A stretch of DNA of 64,000 bases from Juglans regia (GCF_001411555.2 NC_049912.1:23197722-23261721), one strand, 5' to 3'. Positions 45,300 to 57,235 are shown, numbered from the stretch's first letter. The notes: a model not told the origin generated them from the sequence alone. Made by a program: numbers and translations.

Positions 45300-45900
45300 T
45301 AAAGATGGGCAGTGGCAGCAGGACCACAGCATTCTTATCAACTCTATATAAACACCGCCACTACTGCCGGCCACTGTCCACCTCGTCCTTGCTGCGCCGC
45401 CACAAACCACCAGCCACAAGTTGCCGTTAACGCTTCTGTCCCTGCGGACGGAACGAGAGAAAAGGAGGCAACCCACGGCACAGTCTCACGTCCAACGCAG
45501 CAGTAGCCGAACGGAAACCACCGCCGTGCCGAGATTTCCCCCTGCACGACGGAAGCCACTAGCCACTGCCCAGCTCCAGGTGAAACCGTAAGCCACCAAA
45601 AAAAAAAAAACATACCCCCACATCCCACGGTTTCCGTGAACCAGTTACTCTCCACGCACGTCCAACGGTGTCAGGCACCACGTCGCAGTCGCCTCCACCG
45701 TACAACGTCAAGATCCTCCACAAATCCGCCCTACTCCACAGTCGCCCAGCCATGGCAAATCACCAAATGTAACACTGTTCTATTTCTCCGAAAACAGAGG
45801 ACTCCCACAACTTGAACCCGCCACCACCACATCTCGGAGGAGCCACCACACGCCGCCAGCCCCACCCCGACGCCGCCACCTGCACAGAAAGTGCCGCCAG
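45300..45900. promoter_or_regulatory. GC-rich region with a TATA box upstream of TIR-B
   Basis: TATATAAA at 45345-45352 is followed by GC-rich, CCACC-rich sequence with no long sense ORF. It is compositionally like 13700-14110. It could be a promoter and leader, or part of a degraded element; a link to TIR-B is not shown. Confidence 0.3.
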
Positions 45901-45977
45901 GGGTGGGGTTTAAGAGTAATGTAATATTACTCTTACATATATAACTGCTGCTTAGGCTATTGATGTAATTAAGAGTA

Positions 45978-46722
45978 ATGCTAATCACAGGGAAAGTAGC
46001 GGTTATAGTAGACACGTCGCGCGCGGTTACAAGCTTTCATCCCCAAGTGCTTCGCTCGTCCTTACTACAGGCCGAACCATGTCCAAACAGTACCAGTACC
46101 AGCACCATTACCCCCACACGACCTGTTCATAAGCCACCGGGGTCCCGATACCAGAAGAAACATTGCTGGTTTACTCCACGACCACCTTCTCATGCGGGGA
46201 CATAGGCCTTTCATCGACTACCGAAACTTGAAAGCTGGTGACAAATTGTCCGAAAAGATTGATACCGCCGTTCGAGATTGTAAAGTCGGTGTCGTAGTGT
46301 TCTCGCCAAGATATTGCGAGTCCTACTATTGTCTCCATGAATTGGCTCTGCTAATGGCGTACAAGAAAAGAGTTATACCCATCTTTTATAATGTCAAACC
46401 GTCCCAGCTTCGGGTTGGAGACAACGTATCCAATGGACCTTGTGTTTCAGAGAAAGAGCTTGAGAGATTCAGCAGAGCAGTTGAAGAAGCTAAAAATATT
46501 GTTGGACTTAGCTTTGATTCATCAAGAGGGTCCCTTTCTATTCTTTCTCCCTTTATCTTATTTTCAATGACTGAACGAATATTTCATATATTTTGTTAAT
46601 ATTGGTTCGTTGAAGAGAATGTCTCTAATACTGCTCATCTTTTTTGTTTATTTTTCAGATATTGGTCAGAGTTCCTAAAAAGTGCTTCTGATGCCATCAT
46701 AGAGCAGCTCGGCCAGAGCTAA
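45978..46722 (+). pseudogene. TIR-B: TIR-only gene frameshifted near the start
   Basis: Same two-exon structure as TIR-A: exon 1 to 46529, intron with GT and TTTTTCAG, exon 2 46659-46722 (YWSEFLKSASDAIIEQLGQS, stop). The TIR is complete in one frame: DLFISHRGPDTRRN, FIDYRNLKAGDKL, VVFSPRYCES, and CLHEL with the catalytic Glu. The ATG at 45978, equivalent to that of TIR-A, is out of frame because of a 4-bp CGCG expansion at about 46017-46022. Its frame stops near 46203, and the TIR frame has an upstream TAG and no ATG before 46192, inside the domain. If the 4 bp are an assembly error or an allelic variant, the gene would be intact. Confidence 0.75.
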
Positions 46723-47300
46723 TAATCTCGTATGGTACGTACTTTTGTCGAAAACTCAAGAAATTGTTAACAAATTGTTGGTCAATCATTTTTGATAGAC
46801 CAATATTCTTGGTCTGCTTTGTAAATTCCATGAACACCATTCTAGGAATGGTAAATGCCCCCGTCATATACTAGATTTTTGTTTCACCTTCATGTCTCTT
46901 TTGTCTCTTTCAGGACGCGGTTTCTGCAATTAAGCCTGAAGGCAAATTAGCAGGAATGGTACGGGTACCAGACAATGATATTATCAGATAGTGATTGGAC
47001 CGAGTTTGATCAGAACTTCAATAAGTGGCTAGGAGTCTCTCAGTAATTTACCCTTTTTATTTGTTTGAAAATCTTGTAGGCCCCTTCATTTGTGTTTCTT
47101 GGTGGTGTTCATTTTCTTTTACGGTTTTGAGACATGGAGGAAATGAGATATATGACTTGGAAATTTTTTTCCATTCCTCTCACTTTTCTTTTTAAAATAT
47201 CGATTTCTGCTTTGGAGTTATTTGTATTATATTTGGTGTTCTGTTAAGGTGAGATTAGTTCGAACTTATAGTGGTTAGGTGTGATCACAAGCTGAGAGAA
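46723..47300. other. 3' region of TIR-B
   Basis: CTCTTTCAG at about 46907 precedes a 26-codon frame (DAVSAIKPEGKLAGMVRVPD ...) ending TAG. It could be an extra 3' exon or untranslated sequence. No polyadenylation signal stands out. Confidence 0.3.
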
Positions 47301-47309
47301 GAAGGTAAT

Positions 47310-47470
47310 GAAATATAGATAATTTTTTAAAATTTTTACATAAAATATAATAAATAATTTAATTTTTTAAAATTTTAATACAATTTTTTCAAATTTTAAA
47401 ATAATAATAATATTAAAAAATAATATTTTATTCAACTTCTAATTTTATCTAAAATTATTTTATTTTATTT
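47310..47470. mobile_element. TTAGGC-family MITE, partial copy
   Basis: Interior sequence AAAATATAATAAATAATTTA and AATAATAATATTAAAAAATA; the ends are decayed. Confidence 0.5.
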
Positions 47471-50400
47471 AATATAAAAAGATATTAATAAAAAAATAAT
47501 GCTAGATACAAGTTTTAAATAAATAAGTTTCTTACCAGTATTTTATAAAATAATAATTTTTATTAATAAATAATAATTTTTTTATACTTTTTAAAATGCG
47601 ATCTATTTTTTTATAAAAATTTATATAATAATTGTCTATTTAGAAATCGTACGAATCATTTCTCTCTAATTTTTACAAAAAAGTAATATTTTTACAAAAA
47701 AGGAAAGAAACAGCCGTCATCCCAGTTGGCACTAGCATCGAAAAAAGGGACTGTCACTAACGTTATATCCTTCCTCTTCTAGAAAAGGCCTGTCACTGTC
47801 GTACTCACGAGTCATGATCTATACGGAAAGAATAATATGAATCCTTCTTTCTTTCCTTTTCGGGTATTGCGACTGAACTGATTCTTCTCAGCTGCTAAAG
47901 TAAACTCGTTAATTTTGTTTTTAGTTAATAATGCTGGATTGTGACAAAATTTGTTGGTAGTCACTGATTTCTATTTTTTTTTTCTTTTACTTAATTATTA
48001 AGAAAGTGTTTTTAAATGAGTTTGTAAATTTTCTTTTTAAAAAAGAATTTATAAAATACTTGAAAAATTTTTAAAAAAAAAAAAGTCAAATGTCAACATT
48101 GGGAGATAACTTAAAAATTAAAAGAGTTTCGAACAAAAATGTCAACGACATATATCTATTGTATATAATATATGCCAGTAGAAGCAGCTAGCTTAGCTGT
48201 CGTCTAGCACTATTCTATTAATTTTGCTCTTGCTTTTGTATATGTTTTACCGTTTAATTAATTTGTCCCTCATCTAACACTTTTCTGCCAATTTTGCCCT
48301 TGCCTCTCGATTTATTTCCCCCTTTAGTCCCTCTGGTCAGTTCGCATTTTTACATTTCTGCCCTTCAGTTATATTTGTTTACCGTCTTTATCTCTTATTT
48401 GTTTTCTTTTATTCCTGTTTTTACTTTTTTATCCCTCTGTTTTATTGACATATTTACGGATTTGCATATGTTTTTTACATTTGCCCTCAGAATTACAATA
48501 TTTTCGAAAAAGACCACTTTTTTTTTCCTATGCTAAGTCCTGCCATCTCATCTACTTACCCACCATCTTTATACACAAGTTTTGGTATTCTTGAACTTAC
48601 AATTTTATCTATTTACCAAAATCATAACATCTTTCGATTTTTGAAAATCGTGTTCTCTGCTTCTCACGATTTGCATTGTCTGGTATGATTTTTTATTTTC
48701 CTTATTCTGAGTTAAGTTTTTTTGATTGCTTATTACATATTTTGCTCACAGAGCACTTAGATGTAAAAAAATAAATAATAAATAAATACATACGCTCTTA
48801 CAAATGTATGAAAAACATTATAAGGCCAAACAAAACAAAGCCAAACAATAGGAATAATCGAAATTGTCTGTGGTTCACCGCTCTTGTTTGTTGTTCATTA
48901 ATCTTCCATTTGTATCTCCGTTTGTGTTACATTAAAAGGTGCTAACTGTTAACGTATACAATATTTGAAAAAAAAAATAAAGTAAAAGTAAGATCTTCAA
49001 ATATGAAACAATATTACAGTGACATGTGGAGAAGAAATAAAATGAAAAGATGTAGCACATGTTTGGATCTAAAGAGATTTGTTAAACTCGGAAGAAAATT
49101 CATACTAACAAGAAAAATATCAATATAAATCGAAAGAAAGTAAGCTTTTCAAAACCTGCAAATTACACATATGTTCAGATCACATCCAAACAAATATGCT
49201 AAAATATGCTAAAACAAGAGAAAAATATATATAAAAAGAGAAATCAAAGGATAAGAATAATTTCAAATAATCTAGAGAAAAGAACAAAGCCAAATTACAA
49301 CAAGAACAATCGAAATTATTTATTGCTCACCGCTGTTATTTTTTCTTTAATCTTAGATTTGTATTTCTGTTACTATCTTACGTTAGAGGAATTGCTAACT
49401 GGTAAGATATACAATATCTGAAAAAAGAAAATTAAAAGTGGATGCTCAGATATGGAACAATATTACACTGAGGTGGAAAAGAAACAAAATCTTGTGATTT
49501 CTTTAACTATTTAAAAAAATAGTACACTACATGTTGTTGATCTCCTCTATTTGGACAATTCTTTTATTTGTCGTCTATTTTTTGGTATGTTTTTTTCTCT
49601 CTAGTATAAAAACTACTTATTCTATTTATTTTGTAACAATTTTATTATACATTATATTTGTCATTCTTTTACTACTTTTAATATATTGGTGATCATTCTA
49701 ACAATAACAATATCATAAAATATATCTATCAAATTTTTTAAATATTATTAAAAAAAATTACTAAATTTATTCCTATCTTCATGTATTTTATAATATTATT
49801 AAAAACTCAATTACTAAAAGATAACCATTTCTTTTAACTGTTTCTATTAAATAAGTACGAATCCGCTTGTTAACAGTTTTTTCCTCCATTTTATTTTCAT
49901 AAATGTTCGTCGACTTTCTTTTTATTAATATAATTATATATTTTTCAAAAATAAGAAAATATATTTTATTTATAATTTAAATAGATCTACGTATTCATTA
50001 AATCACTTAATGTCTTTAATATATTGCCTATTCTATTTGCTTATACTTCCTAATTTCTTATATTATTAAAAACATTTAAAAATATAACTGTTTACAATTA
50101 AAAAAAAAACACATTTATTAAAAGATAATCATCTCTTTCATATTTATATAAATGTAGATGTATTTAAGAAAGATGATTTTATGCTAATTATATAAAAAAA
50201 ATATTTACATTTTTTAGTGTATTTCATTTTAGATGCTATTAAAACAAATTTTAAAAAATTTACTTGAAAGGCATAATTAACTTTCATAGTCTTTCCAATC
50301 CATGTAAAATGTTATTAGAAAAATTTTAAAAATACTATTTCCAAATTTATATTATATTTTAACAAAAATATTAACAGAAACAATTTTTCAAGATATAATT

Positions 50401-50799
50401 TTAAATGTTACACAAGGTTTAATTCCATTCATAAAAAAATTATTATAATTATATAATCAATTTTTTAGGTAATATGACAATTGTTCATGAAATGTTAATA
50501 AAAAAAACTTATTAACAAAATAAATTATAATAAGTTAATATAGTCTTATTTAAGAAATAATAATACATTTTTGCAGTTATTCTTTTCTTTATAATATATT
50601 GTTTTGCAACAGGCCTTCTGTACCTATTTGAAAACGCCCAATAAGATAGATAAGATGAATTATTTACTTAAGTAACAAAGAACTAATATCCTGCCTAAAC
50701 ATTATATAAAGAAAGAAATATGGTATCTCATGTTACAGCCAATTATTTTCGCTCAAATCATTAAAACCTTGAGTAGAAACCTTAGGAGTAAATAAGTGC
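47471..50799. other. AT-rich intergenic DNA with a diverged duplication
   Basis: 48836-49050 and 49276-49497 are diverged direct copies (AATCGAAATT, CACCGCT, TTGTATTTCYG, GAACAATATTACA). 47990-48110 is related to the TIR-locus spacer repeats near 19.5 and 34.9 kb. No gene seen. Confidence 0.5.
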
Positions 50800-51172
50800 A
50801 ACACAAAATAAATCAAAGTGCTGTATGGATACTCAAATCTGTAAAGAAATACAAAATAGAAAATATTTGAATGAATTCTATATTAATTCGAATTACAGAG
50901 CTTGTTGTTTACAACAATATATATATATATATAAACAATTGTAACGGATTTTCTAAATATTTGCAACACGTGAACATAATTTAAATGTCTAGACAGCTAT
51001 TATACAATTATCTCTAAATTTCAGCAAGAATCTTGTGGAATAATTGTTGTGTTATCTTCTGTTACATGTAGGTATGGTAGACTTGATTTCTTGGTCTTCG
51101 GCAGGATCTTTATTGGAATGATTCTCCTAATCTTCAACAGTGATTTAAGATGAAATCGCTTGATCTTCTACA
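50800..51172 (-). repeat. probable 3' LTR of a second copia fragment
   Basis: On the minus strand a polypurine tract TTGAGGGGGCA precedes TGTAGAAGATC at 51172, the standard start of this LTR type. The other LTR is not in view and the left edge is a guess. Confidence 0.5.
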
Positions 51173-51755
51173 TGCCCCCTCAATCTGAAGGGGAGATCAT
51201 GGACATTCAGATTGTTCTTGACATCTATGAATTTCTTTGGTGATAGGGGTTTTGTGAGTTCATCTGCAAGCTGGTCATGGCTTGAAATGAACTGAACTTT
51301 CAATTGTATCCGATTAACTTGATCTCGAACAAAGTAGAAGTCGATCTCTATGTGTTTTTGTTCTGGCATGGAATACTAAATTTGATGTAAGATATGTAGC
51401 ACCAATGCTGTCGCACCAAAGAGTAGGTGGTTGTCGAAGTAGAATTCCCAGCTCATGTAATTTTGATTTTATCCACATTAGCTCAGCTATAGTGTTTGCT
51501 AAAGTTTTGTATTCAGCCTCAATGTCGCTGCGTGCCACTGTTAGTTGTTGCTTACAGCTCCATGAGATCAAGTTTGGTCCTTGAGAAATGTAATGAACTC
51601 TTACTAATTTACTGTCATCGCGGTCTGTTGCCTAGTCCGAATCGGAGAAAGCTTGAAGATCAAGATTTGTAACTTTTGAGATTAACAAGCTTGTTAAAAC
51701 AGTATATTTGAGATAGAGAAATATTCGCTTGATGGCTTGCAAGTGTGTTTCAAGA
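51145..51755 (-). pseudogene. copia RNase H tail
   Basis: Minus strand: remnants of IFLYLK and DRDDSK (51755-51600), then [37 protein letters not shown] and VFHARTK. A single extra A in a run (about 51357) shifts the frame, and [13 protein letters not shown] follows, ending LRGHVEDQ at the polypurine tract. The rest of the element is missing. Confidence 0.85.
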
Positions 51756-51840
51756 GTATTTTATTTTAAAAGAATAAAATATTAAACAACGATGTTTAAT
51801 GTAATAAAATAAGTGTGGTGCAAAAAATATTGAGGCACTT

Positions 51841-51978
51841 CACTACAAGAAAAATGGGTTTTTGTGATCATTTGATTGCGACGAAAAGATTATTTGTGAT
51901 CAAAACAGACTCATTTTAACTTTAAATAATCATTTCGCTAGAATTAATTGGTTACAAATAAACAGTTTTCTTGTAGTG
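51841..51978. mobile_element. 138-bp CACTA MITE with CTT target duplication
   Basis: CACTACAAGAAAA at the left and its exact inverse TTTTCTTGTAGTG at the right, flanked by CTT on both sides (51838-51840, 51979-51981). Non-coding. A related element is at 62972-63099. Confidence 0.9.
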
Positions 51979-52454
51979 CTTGTGCAAGAAAATATAAAGC
52001 GAAAGGGTTCTACAGTCCGCACTGCAGGGGCACTTGTTTTAAATTTAAATTTTTATGTTTTTTAGAATACTTATTTTTAAACTTTTGTACGTAAAAGTTG
52101 GAACCATTTTAAAATAATTTCATAAATTAGAGTAGCTTCATTTAATTGGTTAAATCTATTTTATAATAAAAATAAATTTATAATTTAACAAATTACTTTA
52201 ATTTATAAAATTATTTTTATATAATTCCATTATAACCAGAATTTTTTTTTCTATTTCTAAACACCACGTTCAGATTTGAGTGACACGTGTACTCATACAC
52301 AAGGTAAATGGTTTTCAAACACCCAATTCTAGTTGCGGGTCCCATAAGACATATATAATTTCACGCAAAAATGTTATTACATACCTCCAAAGTGAGTTTT
52401 ATCAAACTTACCCTCGCCGCTGATATTGACCAATGGTCCAATTGAATGTTAAGT

Positions 52455-52634
52455 TAAGAGTAATATTATATATAGTCGTAAAATGTATAAATATAGTACA
52501 ATTATTTTAAAAAAGAATAAGATTTATTATTAAAAAATTATTTTATTTTCATGTTGATCTCATATTTATTTATTTTTTTTAAAATGATTGTATGATACTT
52601 ACACACTCATGACTACAAGTATATTTCTCTTAAT
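52455..52634. mobile_element. small MITE with about 50-bp inverted ends
   Basis: AAGAGTAATATTATATATAG at the left pairs with CTACAAGTATATTTCTCTT at the right, and the inverted match continues inward with mismatches (ACAATTATTTTAAAA versus TTTTAAAATGATTGT). Same family as 20735-20885 and 37505-37650. Confidence 0.65.
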
Positions 52635-54090
52635 CTAAAGCTAATGATTTGTCATTATAATCAACATGTGATTATATTACTACTTTTTAAATAATAAATA
52701 AATAAAAATAACAAATGGAATGTTAGTTAAGCAGACATATGTAATTTAAAGATCGACCGACTTTCAAATATTACTACTTTTTCAAGGGACTCCTTAAATC
52801 AACGATTGACAAGGAAAAAAGGTTCCGATCATCTCAACAAAGTCTCGTACAAACTTCGGAGTTTCAAATGACAGATAAATAATTGCATCATGAGTACTCT
52901 GAGTAGAACTAATGGCGGCCGGTGCGTATCAAGCATCTGCCGTAATCTTTGAAAAAGGCAGTACTTATTCAAGATTAGAATAATGAGAGTTCACCAACTC
53001 TTGTGCAATCGCCTCACAACTTAACTAATAAATAATAATAAAAAATGAAAAGAAGGATAAAACAGTATTATAAAAAATTATTTTATAATTCTGAAATGTA
53101 ATCATTATTTGTGAATATATACTAAACCAATGGTAAATAAGTTGGAATGCTGTCGTTGTCCGGCAAGATTATGCACCGCTCACAATCCACACCATTAATG
53201 TTCTTAATTAGTCAGAAATAGCCAAAGAAACATAAAATACAAACTTTTTTTAGAACTCACGTACATATCAAGGTTAGCTAGTGTTTAAATTATTTTTCAT
53301 TTTTCATTCTTTACTTCTCCCTCTAATAACCATTCAAATTATTTATAAATGCTTCCAATTTACAGAAGCGGAGCTTTCTGGACCAAATGTATCCACCCAC
53401 CCATGATTAGAGCATTAACATTAGAATATTGATCATCTTATTCTTTAAATTTTGATTGATATGTAATTTTTTCACTTTTAATTAATCATTCAAAACTTAA
53501 AGTCTACATTAGATTAGTCATCACACTCTCTATAATAACAAAATATTTTTATTTTTTATTTTTTTATTTTATAATTTATTTTTATTTTTCAATTAATTTT
53601 TTGTCAATAAGATCCATCTCATTATCTCCATGTCGATTTTCATATTCTTCGTATCATTTCTCCTCTTTTTCTCCACTAGTAATAGAAGCCTTGGGCAGTA
53701 GCCACATACAAATATGCAACATCAAATGTGATAACCCAACAGTAAAGCATGCATATTGGACACAATCTTGGGTAGACACAATGTTACTGAAACAGCAGCC
53801 ACATACAAATATGCAATATCTAAGATAACCCAACAAATGAAATTAAGAACCTACAAATACAGTGCTATTGAAACAACAGCCACATACAAACAACAACCAT
53901 AGAAAATGCTATCTCGTATATATTATTTTTTTCCCTTCCAAATGCTTGTCAAGTCAAATGAGCAGGGAAATAAATAAAGGTGCTGCCATATAAAAGTAGC
54001 ATTGAGCTTATAGCGATGGGACTTTCAACTCCTACCTTACTAAGAATCTTAAAGCACAGTAATCCTGCTTATCCTTTTTGTCATTGACAT
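52635..54090. other. intergenic; short repeats at 53697-53890
   Basis: CAGCCACATACAAATATGCA occurs at about 53697 and 53799, with a shorter third copy at about 53877, embedded in a roughly 100-bp unit. ORFs here are spurious. Confidence 0.6.
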
Positions 54091-54093
54091 TGT

Positions 54094-54180
54094 CACATTC
54101 CAAATTGTCTATTGGGGTCAAATGACTCTAATACAACACCATTGTATTCACTATCCTCATCTTCACCCTTGCCTCCACAA
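54094..54180 (-). other. possible last exon of an unknown gene
   Basis: Minus strand: after an acceptor-like TTTTTTGTGGAG, the frame GKGEDEDSEYNGVVLESFDP continues with NRQFGM and a TGA. Acidic, not recognised. Together with the pyrimidine-rich (minus) tract at 54826-55160 it could be the two ends of a minus-strand gene, but no middle exons are convincing. Confidence 0.2.
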
Positions 54181-54825
54181 AAAATAAAAATAAGAACTTT
54201 AAATACAGACAGATTTACATGAGCCATTTTGCAGAAGAGTAAAACAGAATCTATTCTCTATGTCTATATGTAAAAGAAAAACTTATGTACAATCATCAAC
54301 AAAGGTAGGTCTGCTATTTTAGCTATTTCCTTAGAGCAAAATAGGAGCACAGAGGCACCTTTACATAGACCCAATCTCCAACCAGAACTAAGATTTCAGG
54401 TGATCAAACCATCCTCTCCTAAAAACGATACAGAAAAAACCTTTATTTACTGTCTATTTTAGCTATTTTTTTTCTCTTCCACACTTGGTTTATACCACTG
54501 CTAGTCTGCTACTACATACAAAATGCCTAGACTTTTTTTTTCTTTTTTTTCAAAACACTAACACACAAGTTCAAACCAACACTCACAGCAGTTTACAGAA
54601 GCTGCTGAAAACAAGCAGCATAACTAGAAAACAGAAACGAAATTAAGCCCTATCGTGTTCAAATCAAAACTAGAAATTGAAAAACTCTTGCTGAAAATGA
54701 AATCAAATCCAAACAATAAAATCAAGAGTAAAATCAAGGCTAGGGGTTTCAAATTTTATCGTGTTGCTTGTCGTGCTAGAGAGAAGCTGTTGTGGTGTCG
54801 TGCTGGAGACAAGATGTAAGTTTTT

Positions 54826-55160
54826 TTAGCCGCGGGAGAGAAAGAGGGAAGAAGAAGAGAAAGAAGAAAAAAAAAACTAGAAGAAGAGAAAGAAAGAAGA
54901 GGAAGGCAGAGACGTGAGAGAGGGAAGAATAAGAGAAAGAAGAGAGAGAAAAAAATCATGGGAGAGAAAGAGGGAAGAAGAAGGCAGAGAAGCGAGATAG
55001 GGAAGAAGAAGAGAAAGAAGAGAGGAAAAAAAAAGAAATCGCAGGAGAGAAAGAGAAAAGAAGAAGGCAGAGACGTGAGAGACATAGGGAATAAGAGAAG
55101 AAAGAAGAGATGCGGGAGAGAAAGAGGGAAGAAGAATAAAGAAAGAAATCACGGGAGAGG
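54826..55160. repeat. 330-bp polypurine region with tandem GA-rich units
   Basis: Almost pure A/G on the plus strand, built of variants of GGGAGAGAAAGAGGGAAGAA and GGCAGAGACGTGAGAGA. The reverse-strand ORFs (Ser/Leu/Phe-rich) are products of composition. Confidence 0.85.
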
Positions 55161-55350
55161 AGCCAAAAATAATAAACAATTCGTTTAGACTTGGTAAAGT
55201 TCTTTTCATCTTTGGAAAGAAAGATGATATTACTGTAGATCAAATTTAATATGAAATGGGTTTGAAGAAGCAGATGTGAGTTACTTATCTATAAAATTAT
55301 TTAAATTTGAAGATGAAATAAACTTTGAAGAAGCCAATGCGGATGCTCTT

Positions 55351-55503
55351 AGATCATTGACCGAAACTTGAAAATGACTATACTAATATTTCTTATGTTT
55401 CGTTATCTAGTTCATAGATGACCCATGATTAGATCATTGACCAAAACTTGAAAATGACTGGACTAATGTTTCTTATATTTTGTTATCTGGTTCATAGATG
55501 AGA
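55351..55503. repeat. 80-bp tandem duplication just upstream of TIR-C
   Basis: AGATCATTGACCRAAACTTG starts at 55351 and 55431. Each unit contains GTTATCTRGTTCATAG, which resembles the TIR-gene intron (TTGTTATCTGGTTCGTAG in TIR-C), so it may be duplicated intron-derived sequence. Confidence 0.8.
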
Positions 55504-55576
55504 ATCTCTCTCTGAAACTGGAAGTCTCCTACTTAATTACCTGTATCTAATTAAGACTCTCCTAGTCGTAATTAAG

Positions 55577-56180
55577 CCTCAACTACCGAAACATGAAAGC
55601 CGGTGAGAAGTTGCCAAAATTGATTAATACCGCCATTCGATATTGTAAAGTTGGTGTTCCAGTGTTTTCGCCTAGATATTGTGAGTCCTTGTATTGTCTC
55701 CTTGAATTAGCTCTTCTAATTGAATACAAGAAAAGAGTTGTACCCATCTTTTATAATGTCAAACCATCCCGGCTTCAGGTTGGGGATATATACAATGGAA
55801 CTGGCCGCCGTGTTTCAGAGAAAGACCTTGAGAGATTCAGCAGAGCACTTGAAGAAGCTAAAAATATTGTTGGACTTCGTTTCGATTCATCAAAAGGGTA
55901 TGTTTCTAATTTTTCTCCCTTTTTCTTATTTTGAATGCTCATTTTAATGACCGAACAAATAGTTCATATATATATATATATATATATATATCTAGACATA
56001 TTTTTTGTTATCTGGTTCGTAGAATAGAATGTGATCTCTAATTTTGTTCGATCATTGTTTTTTTAGTTTTCAAATATTGGTCAGAGTTCATACGAAGTGC
56101 TTCTGATGCCATCATAGAGCAGATTGATAAGAAAGATCATTTCCAAGTTTATCGCCTAGACGCATCCAACTTTTGTTAAT
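55577..56180 (+). pseudogene. TIR-C: 5'-truncated TIR-only gene with lost splice acceptor
   Basis: Homology to TIR-A begins abruptly at CTCAACTACCGAAACATG, so the first 75-80 residues (DVFISHRG onward) are missing. It reads NYRNMKAGEKLPKLI, VPVFSPRYCES, LLELALL with the catalytic Glu, and IPIFYNVKPSQ-like VPIFYNVKPSR, to SSKG at 55897 with a GTATGT donor. The acceptor is CAA at 56071-56073 where TIR-A has CAG. The remaining upstream AG would add 7 nt and shift the frame. Exon 2 homology (YWSEFIRSASDAIIEQI) continues to about 56130. Not expected to make a working TIR. Confidence 0.85.
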
Positions 56181-56658
56181 TTCTAAAAATATCTATCTAT
56201 TAGTAACACGTACATAGAAAATTCACATGCATGTCATGCTCCAATTCTCACTACTCTTTTTATAAGGTAGTTGGTCTTATCTCATTCGAGATTATATTAT
56301 CCATATTGCACATAGTTCGTCACTCTACTACTTTCCACCTCAGTAGAAATTTCGGCAGCACCTCCCCATAGTTCTCCAAGTATACATGTTCACATAAAGG
56401 GATTGTGACCCTACGATCAGTATACCCGAAGAATAGTAGATGAAGACACTGAAACTTCATACTAAACATGTTCAGTAGAAGTAGCAAGAAGGTGCAATAC
56501 AGATAATGTAATCTCAAACTGTCCACACTGTATAATTCAGGAATTAGTGGACACCTAAATGTACACTAATTTCGGAACGGGTTTACGGTTATTTATGTAA
56601 TGTCACACAATTTCTATAAAAAAAAAAAACAGATGAAATAATATTTCCATGTTGTTTG

Positions 56659-56987
56659 AATTAACAATGTCAAAGAAATAGTAATGTTATATTGTGAAAC
56701 TAGATAGAGATGAAAGAGTATATTTACAAGTTTCCTATCATTAGACAACGAGGGAGAATGATCTTGAAGAAATGTTTAAATTTTAGTCTAATTACTTAAC
56801 TGTTACAAACTCTCCAGCCTTGACAACTCTCAAGGCCGGAGAGATTTTGATAGTTAAGCAATTTGACAGATATTTTTTCAAGATAATCCCCCACGTTGTC
56901 TACAAGATAGGAAGCTTGTGAGCATATTCTTCCATCTCTATCTAGTTTAACAATGTAACACTATTATTTCTTTGACATTGCTAATTT
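56659..56987. repeat. long imperfect fold-back, about 160-bp arms, 8-bp loop
   Basis: 56659-56822 pairs with 56831-56987 in reverse complement at roughly 75-80% identity (AACAATGTCAAAGAAAT, AACTAGATAGAGATG, TAGACAACG, CTCTCCAGCCTTG and their inverses). Read on the minus strand the right arm is an open frame of about 40 codons (DRDGRICSQASYLVDNVGDY ...) that I do not recognise. It could be a fold-back MITE or an inverted gene-fragment duplication able to form a hairpin RNA. Confidence 0.7.
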
Positions 56988-57007
56988 ATAAAAAAATAAT
57001 AATGATT

Positions 57008-57057
57008 TATCTCGGATTATTATTATTATAATTTTATAACAATAATAATCCGAGATA
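57008..57057. repeat. near-perfect 50-bp palindrome
   Basis: TATCTCGGATTATTATT at the left and its inverse AATAATAATCCGAGATA at the right around a short AT centre. Possibly a tiny MITE or the apposed ends of one. Confidence 0.7.
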
Positions 57058-57157
57058 GTATTAAACATATATATATAAAATCCGAGGTTCCAAATCATTA
57101 TATTATTAAATATATATATATATATATATATATATAGATATAAATAAAGAAAGTAAA

Positions 57158-57235
57158 ATACTCTTTAAGAAAGAAGTCTTGAACCCACCAAATAAGTAGA
57201 GAGTTGGAATAAATAGATATACTTATTTAAAGTAA
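57158..57235. repeat. CACTA-1 left-arm fragment in inverted orientation
   Basis: Reverse complement of about 6256-6335 (AAGTCTTGAACC, AAATAAGTAGAG, AATACTCTT), adjoining the coiled-coil ORF in CACTA-1. Here it lies left of the second family member but flipped relative to its right half, and the ORF itself is gone. Confidence 0.7.

Noticed and set aside
45273..46015. Overlapping minus-strand ORFs opposite TIR-B
   Set aside because: Gly/Trp/Val-rich shadows of CCACC-rich DNA, with no motifs.
54756..55243. ORFs of 95-110 residues rich in Ser, Leu and Phe, looking like membrane proteins
   Set aside because: They are translations of the polypurine tandem repeat.
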